This document shows, in pieces, positions 1-17,168 of a stretch of 64,000 nucleotides of DNA. The stretch is from Dermatophagoides farinae. Its lineage: Eukaryota; Arthropoda; Arachnida; Sarcoptiformes; Pyroglyphidae. How positions within the stretch are numbered: the stretch's first letter is position 1; every line of letters starts with the position of its first letter. The DNA lies in the NCBI RefSeq assembly GCF_024713945.1, contig NC_134677.1, positions 372,001 to 436,000 on the forward strand, read 5' to 3'. Both the position numbers and the translations under genes were made by a program. The notes below the pieces were generated by a model. That model made no database searches. It was given only the letters and a program-made list of their open reading frames with translations, and was not told the origin of the DNA.

Positions 1-7
1 ATGAAAA

Positions 8-2009
8 TTATAATTTAGATCTTTTAATAGGAATATTATTTTCCGATGTTGATGTTATTCGTTCTCTGGTGGATTTTTGATGACATCGTAAAGCTGCTAC
101 TGCTGCTGGCGTGGCTCCTTGTATAATTTTTTCATCCAATTTAACATTTTGAAATTCCACTGGATATGATGTACGAAGATGTGGTCTAAGCAATTTATTC
201 CGGTGTCTCAATTGATTTATTCGTTCCTGTGGAAATGGTGTTGCCAATGGTGGCTGTGCTGGTTGTGATCGATGATGCATTTCAATTTTATTTGGATCCA
301 TAAATTCTCCTTCTTCATCAGCCATTTCAAATTTGATACCTTTTACTTCGGGTAGTTTATTATTATGTTTTTGATTTACATTTGATGGCGATGAAGGTAT
401 CACGAATGTTTTAGATTTTTGTCTCGGTAAATTAATCTGTGGTGTTTCCTGATTAATTAACTGATGATTGTGTTGTTGTTGTTGTTGTTTATCAGTGACA
501 TTAGATTCCAATTGAGCAATTGTTTTCTTTAGCTTTCCGATTTCTCTTTCCAGGTCCAAGTTTTCTTTGAGCAATCGATCTTTAGTTTTTCTTTCGGCCA
601 TAAATGATTGCTGCTCAATCAGATATGCATTATGAAGATTTTTTCTTTTCATTTCGATTTTTTTCGCTTCTATTTTCATAGCTTCCAATTCTTCGGTAAG
701 TTTTGCACTTTTTTCTCGATAATTTTCATCATTATTTGTAGCATTGATTTTTTCACGATTATCATCAATGATAACCAATAGGCGTTTGATTTCTTTTTTA
801 GCTTCATCATATTCTGATTGTAATTTTTCGGTTTGTTCCATTTGAACGGTGTGATTATTTTCAAGTTTTTCAATCATTAATTTCGATGTTTGATTTTCTT
901 GTTGAATTTTTGTATTGTCGGCACAAATTTCTTCTAATCGAATTTCTAGCGTATGTTTAAAATGTGATAGCAATGATATTGTTTTCAGTTGTTCATTGAA
1001 AACATTGATAATCTGACTACAATTATTGTAGATTTCATTTTCAAATTTTTTGGTAAAATTTTCATGATTATCTTTCATTGCTACAAACGAACTTTTGACT
1101 TTATTCAATTCTTCATCCACTGATTGTTTCCAACATTGGATACGTGTTTTTTGTTGCAATAATTGTTGGTTTTTTTCATCACACTGATTTTTCAAACGAT
1201 TCATTTCAATATTCAATGAATTTATTGTTTCTTCAGCTTCTTTTTGCGATTTCATGGCCAATGTTTTCTCATTTTGTACGGTGGATAATTTATGTTCGAG
1301 ATCTTTTTTTTCCACCACTAGATTACGTATATCTTCCTCTAATGAATTGATTTTAATATCGGCAACAGTTTCACCAACCATCTCTTGCATAGAAACATTA
1401 TTCAAGTCCGATATCGAATGATCAAATGAATAATTGAATGAAATATTTCTTTTGATATTGATGGAATATTTTTCTTTTAGCTGCGATATTTGAGTTTCAA
1501 GCGTTTTGACCATTTCTTCATAATCGGACATTTTTTCACGTTGATTATTGATAATACGATCCGATTGTAAAAGCTCTTCAGATAGAGTGGAATTTTTTTC
1601 TTTCAATAATTTAAAATCATTTTTATATTTTTCCAATTTTTTAATTTCATCATCTTTCTCATTGATTGATGTATAAAGATCATCGACTTGACGTTGAATA
1701 CTTTGATTTTCACTTTGAATAAATTCATATTTTTGACGAATATTATCATATTTCTTTTGTAGAGATTCAAATTCTTCTTTCAATCCATTATATAAATCGA
1801 TATCGACATTTTGATCATGAATTATGGCCAATGTTTCACGTTGATTTTTAATTACATTTTCTTTGTCATGTATGATTTTATCTTTTTCTTTAAGAAACAT
1901 TTCTAAATCATCAATTTTCATCAACAATTCATCTTGGATATCCCTAAAAAAAAGAACAACAATAAATGATACATATTTGATTCGATCAATCATAAAAAAT
2001 CACTTACAT
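8..2009 (-). CDS. Coiled-coil protein of unknown function, intron-split start codon
   Basis: The main exon is 8..1943 (stop TAA at 8-10) and encodes about 645 residues. Most of it, to about residue 500, is heptad-type coiled coil rich in K, E, L and Q. A short poly-Q run follows, then a non-coiled basic tail with a conserved-looking block (EEGEFMDP, later RNKLLRPHLRTSYPVE). The 5' end is set by a GT-AG intron, 1944..2007 (GTAAGTG donor, T-rich acceptor). Joining AT (2009-2008) to G (1943) makes an ATG with A at -3 and G at +4, so I take this as the start. An ATG in the unspliced intron (1993) would add 16 residues and is less likely. It is the last of three tandem minus-strand genes. The build suggests a cytoskeletal, centrosomal or spindle coiled-coil protein, but I cannot name the family. 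Confidence 0.72.
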
Positions 2010-2573
2010 GATTGGAAAAAAAGAATTTTTCAAAAAAAAAAACAAAAAAAATGAGTTGTTTTGATTTTTTTGAACAAAACATCGAACATGCAGATATGCA
2101 TGCAACCAATGTTCGAAGAGAAAAAAAAACCAACCGTCATTCATTCAAACACACTGCAAAAACTCGAACGCTAATGCAGAGTGTACACGTACGAATGATG
2201 GGTGTCCACTCACATACACACACACACAATTATCATTTGGAAAAATTCAGAATAGACAGATTGTTATTGTGCGAATATTTAATGATAATAATATATGTTC
2301 CGATGACAAAAAATTGTAAATGGATGCAAGTGGGTTTATCATCAAATTGATGAATTAAAATTTACAAAAAAAAAAAAAAATTAAAAAGATAAAATAAAAC
2401 AATTTTTTCATCTTTTCCGAGAAAACAAACAAAAAAAATGATCAAATGAATGTATGGGAGAAAAATTTGATTTTTCACGAAAATAAAATTATTATTATAC
2501 ACCGTTTTTTGTTTGTTTGTTTGTTTGAAGAAAAACATTCATTGAATATTAAAACCAGAAAAATAAATCCGTT

Positions 2574-3167
2574 TCATCTTTCATTATTATTGCTGATTGT
2601 AGTGGATATTTCAATCACTCGAAGTCCTCTTTCAATTGGATCGGTGACGTGTAAACCACGAGGATGGAAAACAATGTCATTTTGTTCATCAATGTATGCG
2701 GATATTTTTTTTAAACACTGCGAATAATAATAATAATATAATAATAAAACATTACAATTTACAATGAAATAAAAATTTTACAAACAAATTTACCTTATCG
2801 AAATATGTATCAAAACATAAATATGTAAGATAAGCGGTGAGACAAGCAAAACAGCTTTCCATACAGACTTTTGCATTCATTTGTTCTGCTTCACCGTACA
2901 TTGTATTCAATGTAATGATAAAATCTGTATATGTTTTAATATCAATCTGGACAAGATAAATAGAATATAAATAGAATGTAAAATAAACGAGAAATAATGT
3001 GAATTTACCTTATTTTTAAAATCCTTATCCTTATTATCCTTATCATCTCTGAATTCTTTTGGAAATGTTGTATCAAAACGAATGTTTGTTCCTTGACTAT
3101 AATCTCTTTGGATGAAGATTTTTTTCACTGTATTCGTAGTCGACGATGGTTTCGCTTGATGATCCAT
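2574..3167 (-). CDS. GOLGA7: GOLGA7/Erf4-like palmitoyltransferase accessory subunit
   Basis: There are three exons, all joined in phase 0: 3009..3167, 2794..2946 and 2574..2717, giving 151 residues. The protein carries the GOLGA7 signatures: [12 protein letters not shown] near residue 16, then [21 protein letters not shown], and near the C-terminus [19 protein letters not shown]. In animals GOLGA7 (GCP16) partners the DHHC9-type palmitoyltransferase on the Golgi that modifies Ras, the equivalent of yeast Erf4 with Erf2. The Cys-rich segment is itself a palmitoylation site in the family. Length is close to the usual ~137 residues, with a longer N-terminus. It starts 298 bases past the filamin stop on the same strand. 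Identification rests on remembered family motifs and is strong. Confidence 0.9.
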
Positions 3168-3464
3168 AATGATGAATCAATCGATCTATTCGATTGATTG
3201 ATTAATTCAACAATGGGAATGAAAGAACAAAAAAAAAATTTGTTTGTTCAAAATAAATTATTTGTACATTTAATTAATAATTGTGTGTGTGTGTATATTT
3301 ACGTCAGAAAATTTTTTCCAGAATTTTGGCTCACAAATTGAACCGAGAAACTTTTCGGGCAATGAAAATAATTTAAAAATTTTCCTGAAAATAAATAATA
3401 TGTGAGGATAATAAATGCAATGTTTGTAAAATAAAAAATAAAAATTATTATTATCATCGATTGA

Positions 3465-6400
3465 TCATAAATCAGCTGTAGATCCTTTCCATGAAATTTG
3501 TTTCCATTCTTCAGAATAATTTGGTCCAGCCATTCTTTCAATAGCATTCAATGGTGGTAATGATGATATCATTGAATTACTACAACCATTACGTATAAAT
3601 CGATTCAATTCATCTTGAGTATCGAAAATCATAACGAAAAATGGTGATCCAGGTACATGTTCACCGGCCCATTTTACTTCGATTCTATAATCACCTGGTT
3701 CGGTTGGATCATATTTGCAATAAATCGTACGATCTTTTTGGCTTTCACGTTGCATTTCAACTTTGAATGCACCTTTTGGACCACGAATTCGAACTGTTAA
3801 TTGGCCAGCTCCAGCACCTTTAGTATCACACATAAAGTGACTTTGATAAATTGGCAGCACTCCATGTTCAATGCCGGGACCAATCACACGAACTTTGCTA
3901 GCATCTGGTGCTGAATAGATTCGCATTAAAAATGGTGATCCTAATTTCAAAGAAAGAAAAAAATTATTCAATGAATTTATCAATGAAAATCGTCAACAAC
4001 TTACCGATTATATGTTGACCGCCATATTTTATCGTCAAGGTATGTTTACCACCTTCTTGAGGATGAATTAATAATGTAAATGTTCCATCATTTTGATCAT
4101 ATAATTCACAAATGGCAGCTTTATTCGGACCAACACATTGAGCACTTAGTTCACCTGGACCAGCACGTCGTGTATCGATGAATGCTTTAATCTCTTTACC
4201 AATTGTACCACCTTTAAGTCCATCACCAGTACAAATAACTCTTTTTGCATCACAACTAGGTAATATTGGAACCTTAAGTGGACATCCTTTTACTTGTTTC
4301 TGATTCCAAAGTACATTCAATAGATAGGTTCCTGGAATTCTTGGCTCATATATCGCTTTATATAATCGAGGACCAATGGCAACCAATTTAACTTTGATAT
4401 CAGATTTAACACCCGTCAACGAAACGTCTGGTTCACCATCACCAGCATCTTTTCCATCAATAACGATTTCAGCTTCTTCACCAACTCTAGCACCGGCAAG
4501 ACCATGGCCGCGAAGTACAACGGTTACACCTTCCATACTATTTTCATTGACAACGGCGTGTATAGGCATTTTAGGTAGAAGAAAATTTTCAAAATAAACA
4601 AAAATATCGTATTCGCCTATGGTAAAGATAAAAAAAGGCATCAACATCAATGAATGTTATTGAACTGAAAAAGAAATTTACCACAAAATTTTGGCTTAAA
4701 AATCACTTTATATTTATATGATCCTATTTGTTCCAATGGTAATAACTCTTCTGAATTTTGGCTGTTGTTGTTTTGATGTTTGATTTTAAGGTTCAATTTT
4801 CCTATACAATAAAATTACATGTTGTAAATAAAAAAAATAAATAAACAGAAAAAAACAAAATTTTTTTTTTGTACAAACCTGTTCCAGCTTCACTAATATC
4901 AAAAATCAATTTCTTTTCTTCACCAATACAAAAATTCAATCTATTATGGCCGTCTAAAATGTTTTCCCATCCACCGATTAGACGGACTTTTTCAATGTTG
5001 ACAATATGTGGATGAAATGGACTTTCTATTATGATAAAAAAGGTTAATGTTTGTTTTCGTTGTTGTTGTTTACAAACAAAACAAAACAAAACAAAAAAAC
5101 GAAAAAAATTTTCAATTTACCTGGAATCTCTTGACCATTCCACAAGACTTTTATGTCGAAAATGCCAATTTCCAATGGTATATAGGTAATCTTATAAATG
5201 TCATTACATTTTTCAATCGAAAATGATGTTTCACTTTCTGGACCTAGTGTTTTTTTCCATTTTAAATATATTATATAAACACATATAACATATAGAGATA
5301 TTTACTTACCATCAATTTTAATTTCAGGTGAACCATAAATATCTTTGGCATCGATAATGAAAAAACAAGGCTCATTTATCATACCACAATAGAGACCGTT
5401 GCCAGATATTTTCGGTAGAATACTTTCTTGTGCAAAAAACGTTATCGGACTATCTGGTATTTCAACATTACCATAGGTGATGGCGATTTTATATTTTCCT
5501 GGTACCGTTGGAACAAATTCAATCAATTCACCTTCACCATTGGGCATTCCTTTCACTTCAATAGGAAGATGACGACCCAATGGACTGGTCACCGTAACAT
5601 CCAATTCAGCGTAGCCAGCATTTTTTCTATTTACTAATTTTTTTTTGAAATGAAATAAATTTTTTAAAAAAATTTGGCCAAAAAAAAAACAATCAACTTA
5701 CAATGTAAAGTGATTTTTTTGTTAATAACAAAACTTGATGATTCAATTGGTTCAATATTCACTTTGGATGCATCGAATATTTCACATATAAATGGTGAAC
5801 CAATCACTGGCTTAGCATCATCGCCACGAAAAACTTCAATTTTATGTGAGCCAATTTTTTTCGGTAACCATTCCACTAAAAGGCAACCATTTTTCTGTTG
5901 ATAACATTTAACTGGCAATGGTGATCGTGTAATAGGCTCGGTAACAATGATATCAAAATCATTAGCAGATAAATCTTCGCTTTCAATGAAAAATATCGCT
6001 CTTTCATTACAATGGGCCGATTTCAATCCTTCACCATAGATAATGATTGATTCAAGATGTGCAGGTTGAACTTTAACGATGAATGGTGACCCGATCATTG
6101 GATATTTATTATAATAAATTTCAATACGATAAATATTAGCCATTTCAGGTATGAATGAAAATCGATGTAATCGTGATTCAACGTTATCCTTGGTTTTGAA
6201 TGGAACATCCTGATTATGATCATGATCGCTAATAATCTTGACAAGTAAATCTCCATCGCCTGCTTTTGAAGTGTCAACATTGAATTCATATTCTTTTCCT
6301 TGTAAACAATTTGCGGGCATTGAAACTTGAATTTGATTTGGATCAACGACGCCAATAAATAATGGTTCTTTCCATATTGGTTTATCATTGTCAAAAATTT

Positions 6401-9400
6401 CGATTTTATGTCTGCCTACCAGTTTAGGCAGATATTCTAATCGAAAATTTTCTTCATCCACTTTTATTAGTGATCCAGTTATTTTTGTTTTATTTGGTCC
6501 AACGATCATTGATCGAATATTCGATGATGATGATGATTGTTGACGAAAATTCACTAAGTTGATTTGATTCACACGTCCAGTTAAAGTCCGTCGATCTTCC
6601 ACTGTAGCCCCTGCCGTTGTTGTTGTACTGGAAACAGGAGATTTTATAATTTCAATATCGAAAGGACTACCTGGAACATCTTCATCATTAAATGTCATAT
6701 TTAGATAATGTGGCACACATTCTTGAGGTATAAAAGTAACATCATAAAGCCCACGACTTTTCATCAATACTTCAGCACGTACGGAGCTATTATCAGTGGA
6801 TATAACCAATTCTAATGTACCTTCACCTGCCTGTGATGCATCCACTTGAAAGGTAAATGGTTTGCCCAACGCGCATCTGTTCAATTGTCCAAGTTTGATT
6901 CGGTTAACATCATAAACATTACTGGTGAATGGACAACCAGGCACTGGTAATCCATCCAACGATATAATCATTTGATGTGGACCAATTTCCATAGGTTTAA
7001 ATCGTACATTAAAATAATTGGGTAACTTTTCCACCACAGGATTAACGTTTTTACGGCTAGGTGTAGTTATTATGATTTGACATTGTTTCAATTCATTATT
7101 TGGATTTTCTATACGAAATTCTACGCCTTTGTTTAATGAAATATTCTTGATTGATGAATCCGAGAATAGGGTTCCCAATGGATTATTTGCTTCAAATACT
7201 TGAACGGTGAATGGACTACCCGGTACTGGTTCACCATTAAATTTACAACTAATCATATGTAATGTTGCTTCTGTTGGTTTGAAATTAACACGAAATTTTG
7301 CATTTCCTTCTGATTGTACATAATTCGGTACATTTCGGCCATTCGATGATACAATAATCTCCAGGTTTCCAGCACCAGCTGGACTAGCATTTATGGAAAA
7401 ATAAATTGGTTTGCCAACAAAACCATTTTTGATATCGGTAACTTTAACTTTTTTTGCATCATAAACTTTTACTAAAAATGGACAACCAGGAATGGAATTG
7501 CCACCAATTTTTATATCAATAGCATGATCACCAACTTCTTGTGGATTGAATTGAATCTGATAACCATTTAAATGATCACCTAATAATATTGGTTTTAGAT
7601 TTTGATGTGATGGACCTGTTGAGTTAAAGGTGATAAATTCGATTATTATACATTCGATTACATAAAACATGGATCATCATCATACTTAGAATGACAATGG
7701 AATTTTCATTCAATAGGCCACCATTTGTATCGACCGTAATTTGTGATACTTTATTGACGGCCACTTTTTCCAATGGTTGAAACATGACCACTTTTTCTGC
7801 ATCAAGTATTTTACAACGAAATGGTGAATCTAAATGGTGAATTTTTTTATGTGAAAAAAAACAATTTTGACAGACAAAGAAAACTTACTTTCAACATTTT
7901 TTCCATTGAATTTAATTTCGATAACTAAACATTAATAAAAAAAGGGAAAAAATCAGGTTGAGAATTGAAATGAAAAAATAAATTTACCATGAATTTCTGG
8001 ATCGATCGGTACAAATGAAATGGCATATAAACTAGGTCCCAATGATTTAGGCGTGGATGGAACTTTTCCATTATTAACAATCACTTCTAGATTTCCAGGT
8101 CCAGCATTTGTTGCTTCAACTTTTGTTTTTTTTTTCATTGCCATAACAAAAAAAATAGAATAAAAATAAGATGAACATTTTGAAATTATTATTATTATCT
8201 CTAAAAAGGTAAATTTACAAACAAAACAAAACAAAAAAAAAACAAACCTAAAAAGGTAACCATCTTTCCCATACAAATTTCATCTGGGATATCTTTTACT
8301 TTGATTTTTTTGATATCATAAATTTTCGTCAAGAAAGGCGATCCTTGTATATGTTCGCCTTTATATTTAAGTTGAATTTTATATTCGCCTAAATAATGGA
8401 AAATTTCAAATCATGACAATGATGATGATGATGGACATATATACCTGGCATTTTTGGCAAAAATTCCAAATGAATACATTGATTTTGTAAATCTTTGATA
8501 ATGTTGGCCGAAATGACTTGATTATTTCCATCTATTAAATTTTTCGGAACAAAAAAAAATTGTTTATGAATCACAAAGAAAAATTTTTCTCTTTATTCGT
8601 ACCTTGTACTTTGGCTATGATATCATTCTCCGAATCAACATTATGTATGGTGAGACGCGCAATTTGATCGACTGGTGAATAATGTAATGCCGATCCGGTT
8701 ACAATCGGCTTATCGGTTGATGGCAGAACATTGACCAAAAATGGATTGCCTAATTTTAAAAAATGATCAAATCATCAAATCATAGATGTCAGTGTCAATC
8801 AACAAAACAGAGCAAAAAACAAAAACAAAACAAACCATTGACAGCAATATTATTGAATGTAATGGAAACAACGTGATCATTAGATTGTGATGGCGTGAAA
8901 CAGACACCAAATTTAGCACCACCAATTGGTTGTACTTGTGTTGGCACATTTTTTTCATTGGTTACCACAGATATTTCAAGATTACCTTCACCAGCATATA
9001 TAGCATCGACAATAAATTGTATCGGTTTCCCTACACAACCATTTGTCGGTGCTTGAACAATTACTTTGGTTGGATCAAAACTTTTAATTAAATATGGCTG
9101 ATTAAAGACTAGTTTGGCACAATATTCAAAATTAATAGCGTATAGACCAACTTCATTCGGTATGAATTCACATAATACAATTGGACCATATGTTATATTC
9201 ACGGGCAACGGTTCATTCGATGATGGTGATAGAATGATAATCGAAAAATTTTTCTTTTCCAATCGATAATTACCACTATCGATTGTGAATCGAACAGGAA
9301 AGCCCACCTGTATTAATTCAATTTTCGAAAGATCAAATTTTAGATCCGGAAATTCTTGAACACGACAAACAAATGGACAGCCGATAATGTTTTCATTGTT

Positions 9401-12400
9401 GAATTTTATATCCACTACATGTTCCACCAGTGATTCTGGTTTGAAACTTATCAAACATTTTCCATTGCCCAATACTTGTACATGATTTGGTACTTCACCA
9501 TCATTTATGGCAATTTCCAGTTGTCCTTCGCCAGCACTGGATGCATCAACTTGTATATTGCATTTTTCGTTCAAAATTATCGTCTTTGGTATATCAGTCA
9601 AGGTAATTTTCGTTAAATCATATGCTTTGGCCGTAAATAAATGAATCATTGTATTTTTATAGAATATTTTAAATTCATAAGTTCCAACCGCTTGGGCAGT
9701 GAATAAAACACGATACACGTTATCCGGTTCTTCAACGATACGATAATTTATTACGGATGAAATTGTTGAATCCAATATCGATACGGATAAATCTTCCATT
9801 GAGATGATCATATTTTTAACACTAATTGTGAACGAAGTAGATACGTTGACTTTGAAATTTTCAATAGATTCAATATGAAATGTACCGCTTGATTTTTCAT
9901 CTTCATCTTGATCATCATTGCCATTATGTTGATGATGTTTAGCGCCGTTTGTAGTAGATGTTGCAGATTGCAAATGAAATGGTGATTCTGGCAAACTTTC
10001 ACCATTGAATCGTACATCGATGATTGAATTGGATTGTTTTGGTTTAAATATTACTAAATATCGTGTTTTACACAACGATTTCAATGTACAAGGAACTGAT
10101 CCATTATCAATGAAAACTTCAACATTTCCAACACCAGCATTGGATGTATCGATTTCAAAATGAACGTCATGTCCAATTTTCAAATTATTTTCATGGAAAA
10201 ATATCACTTTCACTTGATTCAAATCATAAACATTCCATACGAACGGGCTACCTTTGATGGGTTGATTATCAACATCAATGAATACTGTATGATTTCCAAC
10301 CATTATGGGCATGAATTCCAATTTATATGAACCACCATCATCACCAGGTGTTGGTTCAATTCGTTTCAAAATTGCCGAAAGTTTTTGTTGCAATGGATCT
10401 TTAACAAAATATGATAACAAATTTGAATCACCAAAATTATTATTGATTTCTAATTGTGCCAGTTTTCCAACTTGTGTACGAAAAATTTCTTGATTTTCAA
10501 CAATAAACGATTTTTGATCAAGTTGTTGTTGCTGTTTCTTTTCTTGGCCATTTTTATTGCTGGCCATAGCATGATCGCTGATAGCTGCTCTTTGCATTCG
10601 ATTATTTAGATCAATTATTGATGATGATGATGATGATGGCGGAAGTACTTGAATTTCAAATGGTGAATTTGGTATTTCTTGTTGATTGAATGTAACGTGA
10701 ATGAAATATTTTCCGATCGATTCTGCTTTAAACGATACATTATAGATTCCATTTCCACGTTCATCAATTTCAATTGGCGGTTGTTGTTGTTGTTGCTGAT
10801 GCTGTGGATTCGATGAATGAAAAACTTTTATATTCAATTTACCCCAGCCAGCTTTACGGCAATCAACGGTGAAGAAAATTTTTTCATCCAAATTCACTTG
10901 CTGTTGATTATTATTATGATTGACTGTCACTTGATTACAATCATAAACTAAACATGGAAATGGACTACCATTAATATGTTCCCCGGAATATGTGATGGCA
11001 ATACGCCATTCACCAATTTCATCCGGTATAAAATTTGCAATAATTGAATTATCTTTTTCGATTAATTCACAATTTAATTCACGTTTCGTTGACGATACGG
11101 CCACTACTTTAACATCGGATGAACCGGCACCATTGGAATTGATCACCACTTCAACTAGTGAACCAACTGAACAGGGTTCAATGCCGGAAAATATGACATT
11201 CGTTAGATCAGGATGTACTTTTATCATTAATGGTTTTGTGGCCAAAGTTTCTTTGTAGAAAATTTTCAATTCATATAATCCGGCATCTAGTGGTGTAAAT
11301 TTTCCTGTGCCACCATATTTATTCACAGTGATTTCCGATGTTATCAATTTATTCGTCGATAAATGATGAACTTCTGATCGAACAAATTCCAATTCAATAT
11401 TATCCATTAATATTTCAATATTGAATAATGCTTCTTTTTGTACGAAAACATTGTTCAAATTTACACCAATTACACGTAGTTGATTATCATATTGATCGTG
11501 ATCATTTTGTTTACGTGAAATGTGAATCAATTTTGTCAGATAAGCCATAACGCTTATATATTCAATATTTGGATCAGAAAAATGTTTTGCTTTCAATTGA
11601 TTCGGTGGTTCAATGCCTAGATTTTTGCGGCCTGTTTCGAAGGCTAGTGACCAATTATTTTCCCAATATTTTTTATCCGATTTGAGATTTTGAACGTTTT
11701 CAATGTTGGCACCAATTTTATTGAGTAAATGACAGAACAGAATGCCGCTATTCCAATCGGTCTGAAATGTTGAAATGAAAAATTCTAGTCAATCAAAATT
11801 TTGACCAATGAATTTCGAATAAACACTTACCGTTAGATTTGTTAAATCAGCATTTGGCAATATTTGTTTTGTCCAATTAACGATTAGATTGTAACCGGGA
11901 CCATTTTCTTTCATAAAATACGATAGATATGTTAGCGCAGATTTTTCATCCAAATTTGGATTACTTAAATCTTCTGCCGTTATAATCATCGGTATATTGA
12001 ATTCAGTTTTGGCCATTGTCATTGCTTTATGGCAATTTTCCACACTAATTGAAAATGGATTAAAATTAATCAAATCAAGAATTCATCATCATCATTACCT
12101 ATTTTTTGGTGAAAGTTTTCGCCAATCACTGAATATGCCCGGTTTACAAAAATCCAATAATGCAGCCAATGCAATGCCATTATTCCAATCTTTTGTGAAA
12201 TTTGTTATTTTCAAATCTGGTAACGCAGATTCAAGCCATGAAAGCAACAATTTTTTTGGCAGTGTAGTTGCTTTACCCAATTGATAACGAGTGATCAGTT
12301 GCCATAATAAACCAAGTATTAGCTTTAGGTTACCAGACACAATATCAGTACTGCCTATGTTGACAAGACGTATATGATCGGAAGCTATTGCATTCAATGC

Positions 12401-12685
12401 AATCTGTACATTTTCAATTGATTGATGTTGATTTAATGGTCGTTGGATTTTTTTCAATTTACGATTCTGTAAACATTCAACCAATGTGATTAATTTTAAA
12501 CCATTTGCAAAATCTTGTTGTAGATTTCGGACTTGAACACCAGTTGATCGAAGCTGTTCATTTATCCAATTTATAAATGTTTTTTGTTGTATATTAATCC
12601 AGATTGATTCTGTTGAATTTGAATTCTGATGAAGTTGTTCATTATTGCAAGAATCGGTTAGATTCAATTTTCGTTGTGTTTCCAT
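3465..12685 (-). CDS. jbug: Filamin-family actin crosslinker with three CH domains (jitterbug type)
   Basis: Sixteen exons join in frame: 12099..12685, 11831..12044, 8836..11761, 8603..8749, 8445..8531, 8248..8388, 7988..8119, 7889..7924, 7686..7829, 5702..7615, 5310..5633, 5121..5243, 4879..5025, 4682..4801, 4005..4616 and 3465..3940 (8,130 bases, 2,709 residues). Three calponin-homology domains come first: CH1 about 36-137, CH2 about 145-248 (split by intron 1), CH3 about 249-355 (split by intron 2). A long array of Ig-like filamin repeats follows, roughly twenty or more of about 95 residues, with recurring GxGxLE, P..vG.h.i and G(S/C)PF.v.vyD motifs. Classical filamins have two CH domains. 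Three CH plus filamin repeats is the layout of Drosophila jitterbug, which bundles actin in tendon and epithelial cells. From exon 3 on every intron is in phase 1, typical of Ig repeat arrays. The start is the first in-frame ATG. Confidence 0.88.
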
Positions 12686-16268
<3,583 letters not shown>

Positions 16269-16944
16269 AACACAGAGAGTGAGAGTTGCTCAACATCAAC
16301 CGCCATACACAAAACAGCAACGGTAAAAAAAACCACCACCACCACCATCATCCCCAATTCTTGGATTCTTTTTAAACGGTATTCCTGCAAACAACAATCT
16401 ACCAAAATCACACATCACAATTTATGATGATATATGTTCATGATCTTGACAACAAATAATACAGCGAATCTTTGCCTACCACCTATCTTTCTCTCTCTCT
16501 CTTTCTACCCAGCTGTTTTGGTTATCTTTTTGTAACAAACACACACACATAAAATATTTATATGATTGATTGCTTTGCATAGCATTGGCGAAATGTTGAT
16601 TGATTTTGATTTGATTTGATGATTTTTTTAAAAAAATTTGAATTTTAAACACGTACACACACACATATGATAATCCCTTTTTCCTTTTCCTCTTTTTCAA
16701 TTTGATAATGTGGTATCCCGATTTTTTTTTCTTTGGAAAATGGTCATCATTTGTTTGTTGCTTAAATCTTTTTATCCCAAAACAGACACATACACACACA
16801 CACACAAATTTTACCCTACAAATACCTGTTGTGTTAAACATAACTTGATTCTTAAAATGTTGAAACTTTTTTCTCTTGAAATTGAAACCATAACAACAAC
16901 AACAACAATTTTGGTTTGATAAATTGTCTATCATATACACGTAC

Positions 16945-16970
16945 ACACACACACACACACACACACACAA
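16945..16970. repeat. (CA)n microsatellite in the Rho1-bZIP gap
   Basis: About 13 CA units, preceded by CGTACA. It lies between the Rho1 stop and the convergent bZIP stop, probably within a 3' UTR. Confidence 0.85.
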
Positions 16971-17168
16971 TGGTCCATTAATTAATTAATTAAAAAAATT
17001 TATAAAATTAAATAAAACGAAAAAAAAATGAATAAAAACTATCTGTAATTGATAAATGATAAATGGAAACAATTTTTTTTTTAATTTGATTCGAGGAAAG
17101 ATCGAGAAAAAAAAATACATCGATTTATACATTGATTTGATTTACAAAAAAAAAAAAAAATTTTCTTC

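Noticed and set aside
16476-16970. 164-codon minus-strand frame with CV-rich runs
   Set aside because: It lies antisense to the Rho1 3' flank and consists of CA/GT repeats and poly-A. There is no recognisable protein feature.
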